Origin: an uncultured Lachnospira sp.
Lineage (GTDB): Bacteria > Bacillota > Clostridia > Lachnospirales > Lachnospiraceae
Direction of reading: 5' to 3'
Assembly: GCA_910585095.1 (NCBI GenBank)
Contig: CAJUBU010000002.1
Location: 97,369-161,368 of the forward strand
Length of the DNA: 64,000 nt
Shown: positions 45,626 to 53,749 of the stretch, piece after piece
Layout: each line of letters opens with the position of its first letter
Numbering within the stretch: position 1 is the stretch's first letter
Translations under genes and position numbers: made by a program
Notes under the pieces: model-generated
Told to the model about the DNA's origin: nothing
The model's database searches: none
The model's input: only the letters and a program-made list of their open reading frames with translations

Positions 45626-48600
45626 TTAAAATCCAACATCCATCTTTGCAATTTTCTTTAAAATCAAAACAGCATCTACTGCATTTATTGCTCCATCTTT
45701 ATTAACATCTGTATTTGCTTCATTAATTTTAACACTCATTTTTGCAAGATACTTTCTAATTATAACACCATCACGAATATCAATTTCACCATTGCCGTCT
45801 ACATCACCCAACTTATTAACTGGAGTAACTGGAACATCTGGTATATCTGGCACTTCTGGAATTGCTTTTTTAATCTCTGCAAGCATATCATTTCCAATCT
45901 TTGTCCAATACTCTGATGTGGTAGTGTACTTCTTTTCTTCATCTCTAGCATATGCTGTAAATTCACCATTGCCATTTACAATAAATGGCTGCTGTCCGTC
46001 TGGATTAATGCCGCCTGTCTTTGATGGCATCTGTACTGCTGCCGCAATATTTAAATCTAATCCTTGTATTGCTTTGACAATCAAAGCTGCTGACAAAAAT
46101 CCACCTGTCTTATTGCTGTGTGTGCTGTCCCCGTCTGCCATTGTCTCTGAACCAAGTGGTGACTTTTTATTTCCAGCAGCAGGGTCTGCCTTGTATGCTG
46201 CCTCATACATATCTTTTGTCAACTCAAATGCATCTATCAAAAGAACATTTTGTTCACTGGCAAGCTGTTTTACAGCTTGAACATAGGCGTTTCCTGTTGT
46301 TATCTGTGTGTTTGTATCCTTACTTGTAGAATCATGGTGTGGCCTTATATTTCCTTTATCATCATAATACAATCTTGATACTGGAGTAATCAAAACAGGA
46401 ATAGCTCCTTTTTCTCTGGCGGCATTAATATACTGCTGTAAGTACCACTTATAAGTACCTCCACAGTCGTATGAATAAAATTGTTCTCCATATTTATCAA
46501 CAAGATTAGAAGGTGTATTTACCTTTGTACCTGGTGTTGATGGATAAATACCGTTTGCATCTGGCAATCCTAATGGGGCATATCGCTCCTCAACATAACC
46601 GCTGCCATTAGAACAATCATTATGTCCAAACTGGATAAACAAATAATCGCCCTCTTTGATATTTTGTTTAATCTTGTCAAGGGAACCTTCATTAATAAAG
46701 TTTCTTGTACTTCTTCCACCATTGGCATAATTTTGTATTGCTACTTTTGAGACGTCAAAAAATGTTTGAATAAACTCGCCCCATGAACCTTCCTGCTGAG
46801 CTTTGCCGCCCATATACATACCATTTGCAGAATAATCCTTAACTGTAGAATCACCAGCAAGGAATATATTGACACCATCGCCAAGTGTAATGTCAGAACT
46901 GCCGCCTGAAGGGTCTTCAAAACCATCTCTTACATCAGCCTCAACCGTATACGATGCCACTGTTCCCTTTGTTCCATTGAGCAATTCTGGCTCGACAACA
47001 ACTTTAATCTTCTTTCCAATAGCTTCTTTTGGAATAATACATGTATTGCTTATATTTGCTGTCGTTGCTTTAATTAATGTCTCTTTCTTATCTGTATCGA
47101 CAATATACCACTTAATAACAGAAGCATCTTGTGCATCCTGTTTTGTGCCAAATGAATAACCTACTGTCAATTTATGTCCTGGATATGGCGCATTGATATC
47201 ACCGTTATCCGTGACATATGGCTGTGTCGAAAATGCTACACTTGTCTCATCCCCAACATAACTTGTTGGTGTCCAGTCTCCAAAATAAGACTTTACATCT
47301 ATCTTAGAAGCTGTATCTGCAGATATTGGAACAACAACTCTCTTTGATGTATCTACATTGTTTCCATCTAAAGAAATGGTATTATATTCTTTAAAATTTG
47401 CATTTTCAGGCTTACTGCCACTCATCTCTGTCCAACCAACCTCTGTGATAAGGTCTGGTGAATCAAGCTTTGTATTTAAAAATGCAACCGTTGCGCTGGC
47501 TCCCCATGGTCTGCCCCAGTATCCACCAACAACTTGCAGCTTTGTATCAGCCGTTACCACACAATTTCTAAAAAGGTAGCCCAACTGTTTATTGGTTGTT
47601 TTATCGTCTGGTCTTTGTGCTGTGATATAGCCTGAAACCTCTTTATCGCTGTAACCCTTCCAGTTTAACTGGCAACCGTCAAATACACAATTTCCTGCAC
47701 CAAATATATAATCGGTGTTTCCTTCTATAAAACAATTTCTAAAATAAATACTTGCATTGCCTGTATAGAGTGTATCTTGACTTGAATAAAACTTACAATT
47801 TACAAGCTCCGACTTATCTGCTTCAATAGCCAATGCCGTTGCTCGTTCTGTTGCAGTCTTTGACGTTACATCTGTGCCATACTTTCTCTCTAATGTGATT
47901 GCTTCTCCACCGCTAGGTTCTACACCGTCTACTAATTCTTCATCTGTGATATAACGGTTAAAAGAAGCTTCAAAAGTTATGCCAGAAGCCTTAAAAGCAG
48001 TCGCTGTATTTTTTACATATACCGAACAGCCCCATTTTGCCGCTGTACGCTTTTGATACTTATCATAGGCATTTTCTGTATTATAAAAACCATTGCTGTC
48101 TACACTATAATATTTATAACCAATTCCATAATACCATGTAAGGAGAACCTCTTTATTGGTATCATTGACAAATGATACATATGGTGTAGTAAGAATAACT
48201 TGTTCTCTGTATGTACCTGGTGCAATATGAACTGTTATTCTGTCTTCTTCCTTTTCTGGGTTCATTGCTGCACATGCTAAGACAGCCTCATTTATTGTAT
48301 TATAGTTTAACTCGCCCTTATCAGCATAGCCTACATAGATATCTTTTACTAATGGTTTCTTTTCTGATTCTTTTGTTGGTACAAAAAGTAAATCTTTCTT
48401 TACTTCAGCACCATTTACAACCACATGCGTCGTTGTCTTATAATTCGTAACCGTAGTGACAGCCTCATAAGAACCATCTCTCAACTGAACCTCGTAACCT
48501 GAATCTGTAACACTGGCTTTGTATGTATATCCATCATCAACATTTTTAAATGTCAATTCTGTCACTTTGCCATCTGCTCCAAGTTCCTTAAAAGCACCTG

Positions 48601-49804
48601 ACACTTTGTAAACATCTTTAAGAGCCACCTTGATATCTGCTGTTATATTTGTATTTCCAGAAACAAGACCACCTTCTGTTACTTTATAGTCATTGACGCC
48701 TGACAATTCAACAGTATACTTTACATCTGGCTGAAGCTGTGCTGTAAATCCTAAATTGCTGTCCATTGTAAGCGTCACATCATCTGCAAGGCTTTCTTCA
48801 TCTGCAATAAGTTTTACCGCAAGCTTTGTCACATCATAATCACTTGCAAATCCTGTAATCTTACCAGAATATGTATACATATTTTTTTCTTCAACAGTAA
48901 ACTTTACATTCGTTTTGTCCGAAAGAGCATCATTTATCGTTACCTCAACACTCTTTGAATCATTTGTAATACCATAGCCTGCAAATCCAGAAAGTGAAGC
49001 AGTATATGTGTCGTCAGCGGCAAGCACTGCACTAAACTTACCTCCATTTACTGCTATTTCTGTCTTTTCACCTGTTTTGTTGCTGGTAAAAACAATTTTT
49101 GCTGTATCTGGTACAGTTACACTGCCTTCAATTGTTCCTGATACTGCTGCACCTGGAATACGAACAACTCTGTTATATACAGGCTTTCCGACAGACCCCG
49201 TCCATATTTTATATGTACCGCTATTTTGTGCGACAAACTCGCACTTTTTCATATCCTTGCTAATAGCTGTCGTGTCAAGCTGTGTACCTCCATCAATACA
49301 CTCGAAATTTAACTCTGCACCCTCAGCCGCAGAACTTAAACCTACATACACCCAAAACTTATCACCTGCCTTGACATTGGCAACAGTAATATGTCTTCTG
49401 CCTGCACCGCCTGTACCATTACAGTAATATTGACCATTTGCCTCATAGCCATCCTCATATTTGGCAGTAGCTGACGCACTTGTTCCATAGTTTTTCTTTG
49501 ATATAGAATATAGTCGGTCTCCGCTAGCATGTGACAATGTTAAATCGCCAAATACACTTGTTCCTCCTGTAAATTTGGCATCCGCTCCAACATTGGGACT
49601 TGCTTCCCAATCAGCTGCTGTTATATGGTTTGTATACATGTTTGTATCCGTTTCCTCAACAGCACCAAAATCCCAAACATCAATTTTCTTTGCTTCTCTT
49701 GCATTATCTGCGCCAAGTGCTATCAGACTGTTTCCCAAGCAAGATACAACCATCAGCATGGCACAAAAAATACTGCAATAACGCCTTATTGAATGTCTTT
49801 TCAT
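45626..49804 (-). CDS. Secreted modular pectinesterase (CE8) plus SGNH esterase (CE12) with dockerin
   Basis: About 1,392 residues. Signal peptide to about residue 34. A beta-sandwich module (about 40-220) resembles a carbohydrate-binding domain; three SpaA/CNA-like beta repeats follow (about 225-480). The pectin methylesterase (about 485-860) has SSQDTLY, the catalytic NTDYIFGAG and YWGRPWG. An Ig-like stretch leads to an SGNH/CE12 domain (about 1005-1300) with FLAGDSTVKDY, GFGHND-like IQFGHND and DGDSTHSN. A dockerin ends it, both calcium loops intact (DVDGNGEIDIRD, DVNKDGAINAVD). One protein thus removes both methyl and acetyl esters from pectin. ATG 49804 follows AGGTG; a GTG two codons upstream is less likely. 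Confidence 0.92.
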   Translation of the reverse strand: MKRHSIRRYCSIFCAMLMVVSCLGNSLIALGADNAREAKKIDVWDFGAVEETDTNMYTNHITAADWEASPNVGADAKFTGGTSVFGDLTLSHASGDRLYSISKKNYGTSASATAKYEDGYEANGQYYCNGTGGAGRRHITVANVKAGDKFWVYVGLSSAAEGAELNFECIDGGTQLDTTAISKDMKKCEFVAQNSGTYKIWTGSVGKPVYNRVVRIPGAAVSGTIEGSVTVPDTAKIVFTSNKTGEKTEIAVNGGKFSAVLAADDTYTASLSGFAGYGITNDSKSVEVTINDALSDKTNVKFTVEEKNMYTYSGKITGFASDYDVTKLAVKLIADEESLADDVTLTMDSNLGFTAQLQPDVKYTVELSGVNDYKVTEGGLVSGNTNITADIKVALKDVYKVSGAFKELGADGKVTELTFKNVDDGYTYKASVTDSGYEVQLRDGSYEAVTTVTNYKTTTHVVVNGAEVKKDLLFVPTKESEKKPLVKDIYVGYADKGELNYNTINEAVLACAAMNPEKEEDRITVHIAPGTYREQVILTTPYVSFVNDTNKEVLLTWYYGIGYKYYSVDSNGFYNTENAYDKYQKRTAAKWGCSVYVKNTATAFKASGITFEASFNRYITDEELVDGVEPSGGEAITLERKYGTDVTSKTATERATALAIEADKSELVNCKFYSSQDTLYTGNASIYFRNCFIEGNTDYIFGAGNCVFDGCQLNWKGYSDKEVSGYITAQRPDDKTTNKQLGYLFRNCVVTADTKLQVVGGYWGRPWGASATVAFLNTKLDSPDLITEVGWTEMSGSKPENANFKEYNTISLDGNNVDTSKRVVVPISADTASKIDVKSYFGDWTPTSYVGDETSVAFSTQPYVTDNGDINAPYPGHKLTVGYSFGTKQDAQDASVIKWYIVDTDKKETLIKATTANISNTCIIPKEAIGKKIKVVVEPELLNGTKGTVASYTVEADVRDGFEDPSGGSSDITLGDGVNIFLAGDSTVKDYSANGMYMGGKAQQEGSWGEFIQTFFDVSKVAIQNYANGGRSTRNFINEGSLDKIKQNIKEGDYLFIQFGHNDCSNGSGYVEERYAPLGLPDANGIYPSTPGTKVNTPSNLVDKYGEQFYSYDCGGTYKWYLQQYINAAREKGAIPVLITPVSRLYYDDKGNIRPHHDSTSKDTNTQITTGNAYVQAVKQLASEQNVLLIDAFELTKDMYEAAYKADPAAGNKKSPLGSETMADGDSTHSNKTGGFLSAALIVKAIQGLDLNIAAAVQMPSKTGGINPDGQQPFIVNGNGEFTAYARDEEKKYTTTSEYWTKIGNDMLAEIKKAIPEVPDIPDVPVTPVNKLGDVDGNGEIDIRDGVIIRKYLAKMSVKINEANTDVNKDGAINAVDAVLILKKIAKMDVGF

Positions 49805-50064
49805 GAACACCTGCTACTAAAAATATAAACTTATTAGTTAGTAGACTCTCCTTTCCTAAAATAATTTTATTTAGGTAATTGTTTACTTTTATAATATTTA
49901 GTATACTCATTTCGTTTCGCAATCACCCATTTATATATAATAATTATATAACTTTTCCAATTATATTGCAACAACATAGTAAAAATTTTGTATCTATATA
50001 TAATATTTTTAATACATTTTTAATATAAACAAATTATTATTTTTTAAATACGCATATTTTTAAT

Positions 50065-50778
50065 TTATTTACTTGACTTAATTTTTTTCTTTATCCTATG
50101 TAATTGTGGTTTTAATGTCACGTCTGAAATAACAAGCCCATCACGACAACTAATAACATATTTAACCATATCTGCCACTTCTGTAGAGTCAAGATGCGCC
50201 AATATATTCTCATCTTCACTAAAGTTAGCATTTCTATAAAGATTTGTCTTTGTCATATCAGGCTGTATATTAATCACTTTTACTCCTGCCTTTCTGACTT
50301 CATCAAACAAGCTGTGGCTAAAGCTTGTCAATCCTGCTTTTGTAGCACCATATACACATCCATGTGTATTCGACTTGGTGGCTGTAACTGAAGAAATATT
50401 GACAATAGTCCCCTTTGTTTTTTGCAAATCGCGAAGCAATATATTGGTAATAATCATAGGGGCTTCCAAGTTTGTTCGTACCATCTGCTGAATTTTTGTA
50501 CTGTTTAATGTTTCATGCGGTCCATAAAATCCTACCCCTGCATTATTTACAAGCAATTCAATCATATGCTGCTGCCTTATATCATTTATTTTTTCAATTA
50601 ATTGTTTTGTATCCGTAATATCACATACAACTTGATTAAAAAAAGTATTATCCAACGCTTCACTCTCATCAAATGTTCTTCCAAAACCATATACAAGAAA
50701 ATCCTGTTTTATCAACATTTTGCTGATAGCAAGTCCTATCCCTGAGGACGCACCTGTCACAATTGCTGCTTTTTTCAT
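50065..50778 (-). CDS. Short-chain dehydrogenase/reductase
   Basis: About 237 residues of the classical SDR family, an NAD(P)-dependent oxidoreductase. Visible are the cofactor motif TGASSGIG (residues 8-15), the NNAG motif, the catalytic Ser (NISSVTA) and YGATK (Tyr-x-x-x-Lys). The substrate is not predictable. The frame is open to 50838, but ATG 50778 with AGGATAGG upstream starts the fold exactly. It lies just downstream of the SplB-like gene on the same strand (about 65 bases) and may be in its operon. Confidence 0.93.
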   Translation of the reverse strand: MKKAAIVTGASSGIGLAISKMLIKQDFLVYGFGRTFDESEALDNTFFNQVVCDITDTKQLIEKINDIRQQHMIELLVNNAGVGFYGPHETLNSTKIQQMVRTNLEAPMIITNILLRDLQKTKGTIVNISSVTATKSNTHGCVYGATKAGLTSFSHSLFDEVRKAGVKVINIQPDMTKTNLYRNANFSEDENILAHLDSTEVADMVKYVISCRDGLVISDVTLKPQLHRIKKKIKSSK

Positions 50779-50843
50779 TACTCTACCTATCCTTCTATTT
50801 ACTTTATGAGAAACAACATATCCACAAACTAAATCCATTTATT

Positions 50844-51863
50844 TCAACTTTTCCACATAAATACTTTATTTTTCCCAACCAAATTTGTAAGCCTTGTGGA
50901 TAAAAATTGTTCCATTTCACACATTATTTCTCTTTTATAATGATATACTCCTTTATCATTCTCATATGGATACTGCGCAATATCGGAATAAGGGTCATTA
51001 TTTCTCATATTTTTTAAATAATCAACCGATATGCGAAACGAACCAACGCTGACATCCATCAGTTTTTGCATATCAAGATTTTGCGAAATCGTATCAAGCA
51101 TATCTTTATAATGATATTTCCAGTCCTTACAATATATCATTGGGTCAAAACATAATCGAACAAGATGTCCTTTATCTATCATACTTTTTGCCCAACGGAT
51201 TCTATCCATCATAGAAGCTGTACCATGCTCATATCGTTCAATAATATACTGAGGTGAAACGGTCACAGCATATATCACCCCATCAACCACTTCCATATCT
51301 TCTATTATCTTTCTACTACAACATTTTGTACGTATCTCTATCTTTAAATTATCGTGTTTTTTTACAAATGCTGTCCATATTTTTACAAATCCTGTCAACC
51401 CCTCAATTGCTATTAAATCCGTATCATAAGACACGCAAATATATGCACTATATTCTTGTAATATCTGTTCCACTTCTTTTAAAATATCTTCAATATTAAT
51501 AAAAATAACCATATTTCCTGATGGATACATTCCTTTAAGATAACAATATTCACAGTTATATAAGCAATTCATAACACATGATGTATAATAGAAATGTTCA
51601 TTGCCAAAATCTTGACAAACTTTAGCGCCTGGATAGATTAACGTTCCCTGCTTTGATGCGATAATAAGAGATTGCGCCTTATGCTGTGACAAATAATTTT
51701 GACCTTTTCGACAAAATACATCTTTAAAATGCTTAATCACAATGACCTGCGCATTCGGAAAATGGCGTAACAACTGGACTGTACTTGGATAGTCTATGAT
51801 TTGCCTTTCTACATATATATGAGAAAACCGCTTACTATAATAATTCCATTTCAAGTTGTTCAT
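50844..51863 (-). CDS. splB: Spore photoproduct lyase-like radical SAM protein
   Basis: 339 residues. The radical SAM cluster motif is CLYNCEYC (CX3CX2C), preceded by YTSCVMN and followed by YLKGMYPSGN, as in spore photoproduct lyase. SplB uses an adenosyl radical to split the thymine dimer formed by UV in dormant spores. The N-terminal half (HFPNAQVIVIKHFKDVFCR, then SLIIASKQG) also fits SplB. A radical SAM relative with another substrate cannot be excluded. It overlaps the upstream phosphorylase-like gene by 29 bases, indicating translational coupling. Its presence suggests that the organism, or its recent ancestor, forms spores. Confidence 0.85.
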   Translation of the reverse strand: MNNLKWNYYSKRFSHIYVERQIIDYPSTVQLLRHFPNAQVIVIKHFKDVFCRKGQNYLSQHKAQSLIIASKQGTLIYPGAKVCQDFGNEHFYYTSCVMNCLYNCEYCYLKGMYPSGNMVIFINIEDILKEVEQILQEYSAYICVSYDTDLIAIEGLTGFVKIWTAFVKKHDNLKIEIRTKCCSRKIIEDMEVVDGVIYAVTVSPQYIIERYEHGTASMMDRIRWAKSMIDKGHLVRLCFDPMIYCKDWKYHYKDMLDTISQNLDMQKLMDVSVGSFRISVDYLKNMRNNDPYSDIAQYPYENDKGVYHYKREIMCEMEQFLSTRLTNLVGKNKVFMWKS

Positions 51864-52725
51864 AACACTTTTTACCTTCTCTTTTATTTCTGCATGGAAG
51901 TCTTTTATTCAAATACATTTCTTCTATCTTGTTATGATAATCTATACCTGTTATATCCATATAATAAAATAAATGTTTTAATTTGTTTCGCATAGTCTCA
52001 GAACAGTACATATCATGGCATACCTTGTCTATCCAATCGGTCGATGCAAAAGAAAACCGTTTGCTTAATTGCTCTGCCTCCGTTTCTTGCTGTCTGCAAA
52101 GCAGTTCCAAAAATTGTACAAGTGATTTTCCATGCTCCATAAAAAGCATATGTATTGATTCTGGCGTTACTTTTTGTGGCTCGCCATTATCAGACACTAC
52201 TTTTAAAATAATAATTTGTTCTGTTCCCACATAATGAATAGCAGCTTGATAAAAACCTGCCGCTTCCATATCAATTAACATTTCCTCTGTATCTGTTATA
52301 CAATCCGATATATGGGGATAATTATTAAAATGTTCTTTATCCTTTATATATAATATGGGCAATGTCAAAATGGTACTTTCTAAAAAACTATGTCTATATA
52401 AGATATCTGGATAAAATGTCTTGCCTGTCTGTGCTTCTATAATTTTATTGCAAATATAAATATTGTTTTCATAATTATTTGTCGAAAAAATACCACATGT
52501 TCCAATAAGAATTACTCTATCTTTCTTATTAACACTATATTTTGTGCATATATGACTTACTGATATGGCAGCAGCCATACTGCCTACGCCCATAATAATA
52601 AGCCTTATCTGATTTTTATTATCTATATATTGTTGATATTTTCCATTAATGGGTTCTTTCTTTAAATCAAGCAATGATATAAGTGCCTTCGCTTCAGGAT
52701 AAATTGCCATAAATATGTATATCAT
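51835..52725 (-). CDS. Nucleoside phosphorylase-superfamily protein
   Basis: About 296 residues. The first 210 match the PNP/MTA-nucleosidase fold: YIFMAIYPEAKALI at the start, the phosphate/ribose segment IIMGVGSMAAA, VLIGTCGIF, and the base-binding MEAAGFYQAA near residue 150, followed by KVVSDNGEP with the catalytic-type Asp. A helical C-terminal addition of about 80 residues is unusual. Three upstream starts are open (GTG 52773, ATG 52752); ATG 52725 begins the first strand and follows AAAGGTAAGG. Overlap with the SplB-like gene suggests a joint role, perhaps salvage or sensing of nucleosides during spore germination. Confidence 0.8.
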   Translation of the reverse strand: MIYIFMAIYPEAKALISLLDLKKEPINGKYQQYIDNKNQIRLIIMGVGSMAAAISVSHICTKYSVNKKDRVILIGTCGIFSTNNYENNIYICNKIIEAQTGKTFYPDILYRHSFLESTILTLPILYIKDKEHFNNYPHISDCITDTEEMLIDMEAAGFYQAAIHYVGTEQIIILKVVSDNGEPQKVTPESIHMLFMEHGKSLVQFLELLCRQQETEAEQLSKRFSFASTDWIDKVCHDMYCSETMRNKLKHLFYYMDITGIDYHNKIEEMYLNKRLPCRNKREGKKCYEQLEMELL

Positions 52726-52922
52726 ACATAATAACCTTACCTTTCCATTCATCAAGCAAGTTCCCACCTCCACTTATGCCTTTGCAATATTGAAGTAGGG
52801 ACTTCTTTGATGAGGTTAAATTATAACACGATGTCATAATTACTATATTTTTTCATATATTATTTATGACATTCATAATATCACAGTGTCAAACCCAAAT
52901 TCAAACATGATTTCTGCTTTTT

Positions 52923-53357
52923 TCGACATTTTTCGACATTTTTCGCAAAATGTTTTCGACATTTATTTTTGTCGAAAAAGCACTTCCATAATTTGTATAT
53001 AATTTCTTGAAACGCCCTATTTATGCAGGTTTACAAAAACACATTTCCCAACATATCACGACTCTATTTGTCGATTTTTAAAGAAAAATCATTCGACAAA
53101 CTTCGCCATGTCGTTTGTCGTTTTATGTCTCATTCATATTTTATTCATATTTTGTACTTATTTTTTACATATTTATCATTTACTATTATTTTGTCGTAGG
53201 AAAAGCCTAAGGCTCTTCATAAACTCCTTCTTTTTTTATACACCGTTATATATATATTGTTCTACTTTTACAAAGTAGCTACCTCCCTTGCTTTTTTTGT
53301 AATTAGAATATATATATAACGGTTTTTTTATATCTATTTATCTTGATATTTTCGACA
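52923..53357. repeat. Cluster of TCGACA/TGTCGA motifs in gene-free DNA
   Basis: Seven exact TCGACA or TGTCGA hexamers occur at 52923, 52933, 52956, 52970, 53069, 53093 and 53352, with three TGTCGT variants at 53109, 53116 and 53192. The first two are in tandem TTTTTCGACA units 10 bp apart. The last lies about 25 bases before the ABC-F promoter. CG-containing words are otherwise scarce in this AT-rich DNA. No gene is seen in 52726-53444. Confidence 0.55.
53242..53330 (+). terminator. Perfect 17-bp inverted repeat with nested hairpin and T-run
   Basis: ACCGTTATATATATATT (53242-53258) is the exact reverse complement of 53307-53323. The 48-base interior contains a second hairpin, CTACTTT/AAAGTAG (53262-53278). 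A run of T (53323-53329) follows on the plus strand. It could terminate an unseen small RNA from the gene-free region or insulate the ABC-F promoter. Confidence 0.55.
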
Positions 53358-53382
53358 ATAATATATTTCTCTATAATATCTC

Positions 53383-53411
53383 TTGATTCTTTTTATATTT
53401 ATTGATACAAT
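53383..53411 (+). promoter_or_regulatory. Promoter of the ABC-F leader
   Basis: TTGATT (53383-53388), exactly 17 bp, then TACAAT (53406-53411). Transcription would begin near 53418, about 15 bases before the ribosome site of the leader peptide. Confidence 0.75.
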
Positions 53412-53444
53412 AACCACAATATAACAAGTGAAAGAGGTGAAAAG

Positions 53445-53468
53445 ATGTTTAACTTTTCTTGCAAATAA
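53445..53468 (+). CDS. Seven-codon leader peptide MFNFSCK upstream of the ABC-F gene
   Basis: ATG at 53445 is preceded by GAGGTG with a five-base spacing, and the frame stops with TAA at 53466-53468. It encodes MFNFSCK. Codons 3-7 coincide with the first arm of the attenuator (53451-53464), so a ribosome on this frame would mask that arm. Short leader peptides of this kind control many ribosome-targeting antibiotic resistance genes. Confidence 0.75.
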   Translation: MFNFSCK

Positions 53469-53665
53469 AATTGAATTATATAATAGTATTCCATTTTATA
53501 ACGTTATTTAATATATCGAATACTATTCCTATTGCAAGAAAGTTATATATCAACTCATCTCTATATCCTTTTACCGCTGTTTTACTACATTTTTAAGTAG
53601 TGTTACTGTGATAATTGTACTTGACCGAGAGCTGTAAGAATAAACTTTCTTGCGGCTCTTTTTTT
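53451..53665 (+). promoter_or_regulatory. Transcription attenuator of the ABC-F gene (antiterminator/terminator switch)
   Basis: Four segments. Segment 1, AACTTTTCTTGCAA (53451-53464), lies in the leader peptide. Segment 2, TTGCAAGAAAGTT (53532-53544), can pair with segment 1. Segment 3, AGAGCTGTAAGAA (53628-53640), pairs with segment 4, TTCTTGCGGCTCT (53647-53659), forming the terminator. Bases 53643-53653 (AACTTTCTTGC), within the loop and 3' arm of the terminator, are the perfect complement of segment 2 (53534-53544), forming an antiterminator. A nested helper hairpin is AATAGTATTC/GAATACTATT (53482-53527). A stalled ribosome hiding segment 1 would free segment 2 to break the terminator. 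Confidence 0.8.
53628..53665 (+). terminator. Intrinsic terminator within the ABC-F leader
   Basis: A 13-bp stem (53628-53640 with 53647-53659, two G-U pairs) with a six-base loop and seven T (53659-53665). It lies between the leader peptide and the ABC-F start, about 85 bases before the ATG, so it must be read through for expression. Confidence 0.85.
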
Positions 53666-53749
53666 GTGCGCAAAAGTATACAAAAACAGCAATCATTTTT
53701 GTAGCATATATATCACAAAATTTCAAAACGTATAAGGAGGAACTTATAT

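Noticed and set aside
49704..49922. A 72-codon frame upstream of the pectinesterase gene
   Set aside because: It mostly covers the signal-peptide region of the pectinesterase in another frame and has no independent support.
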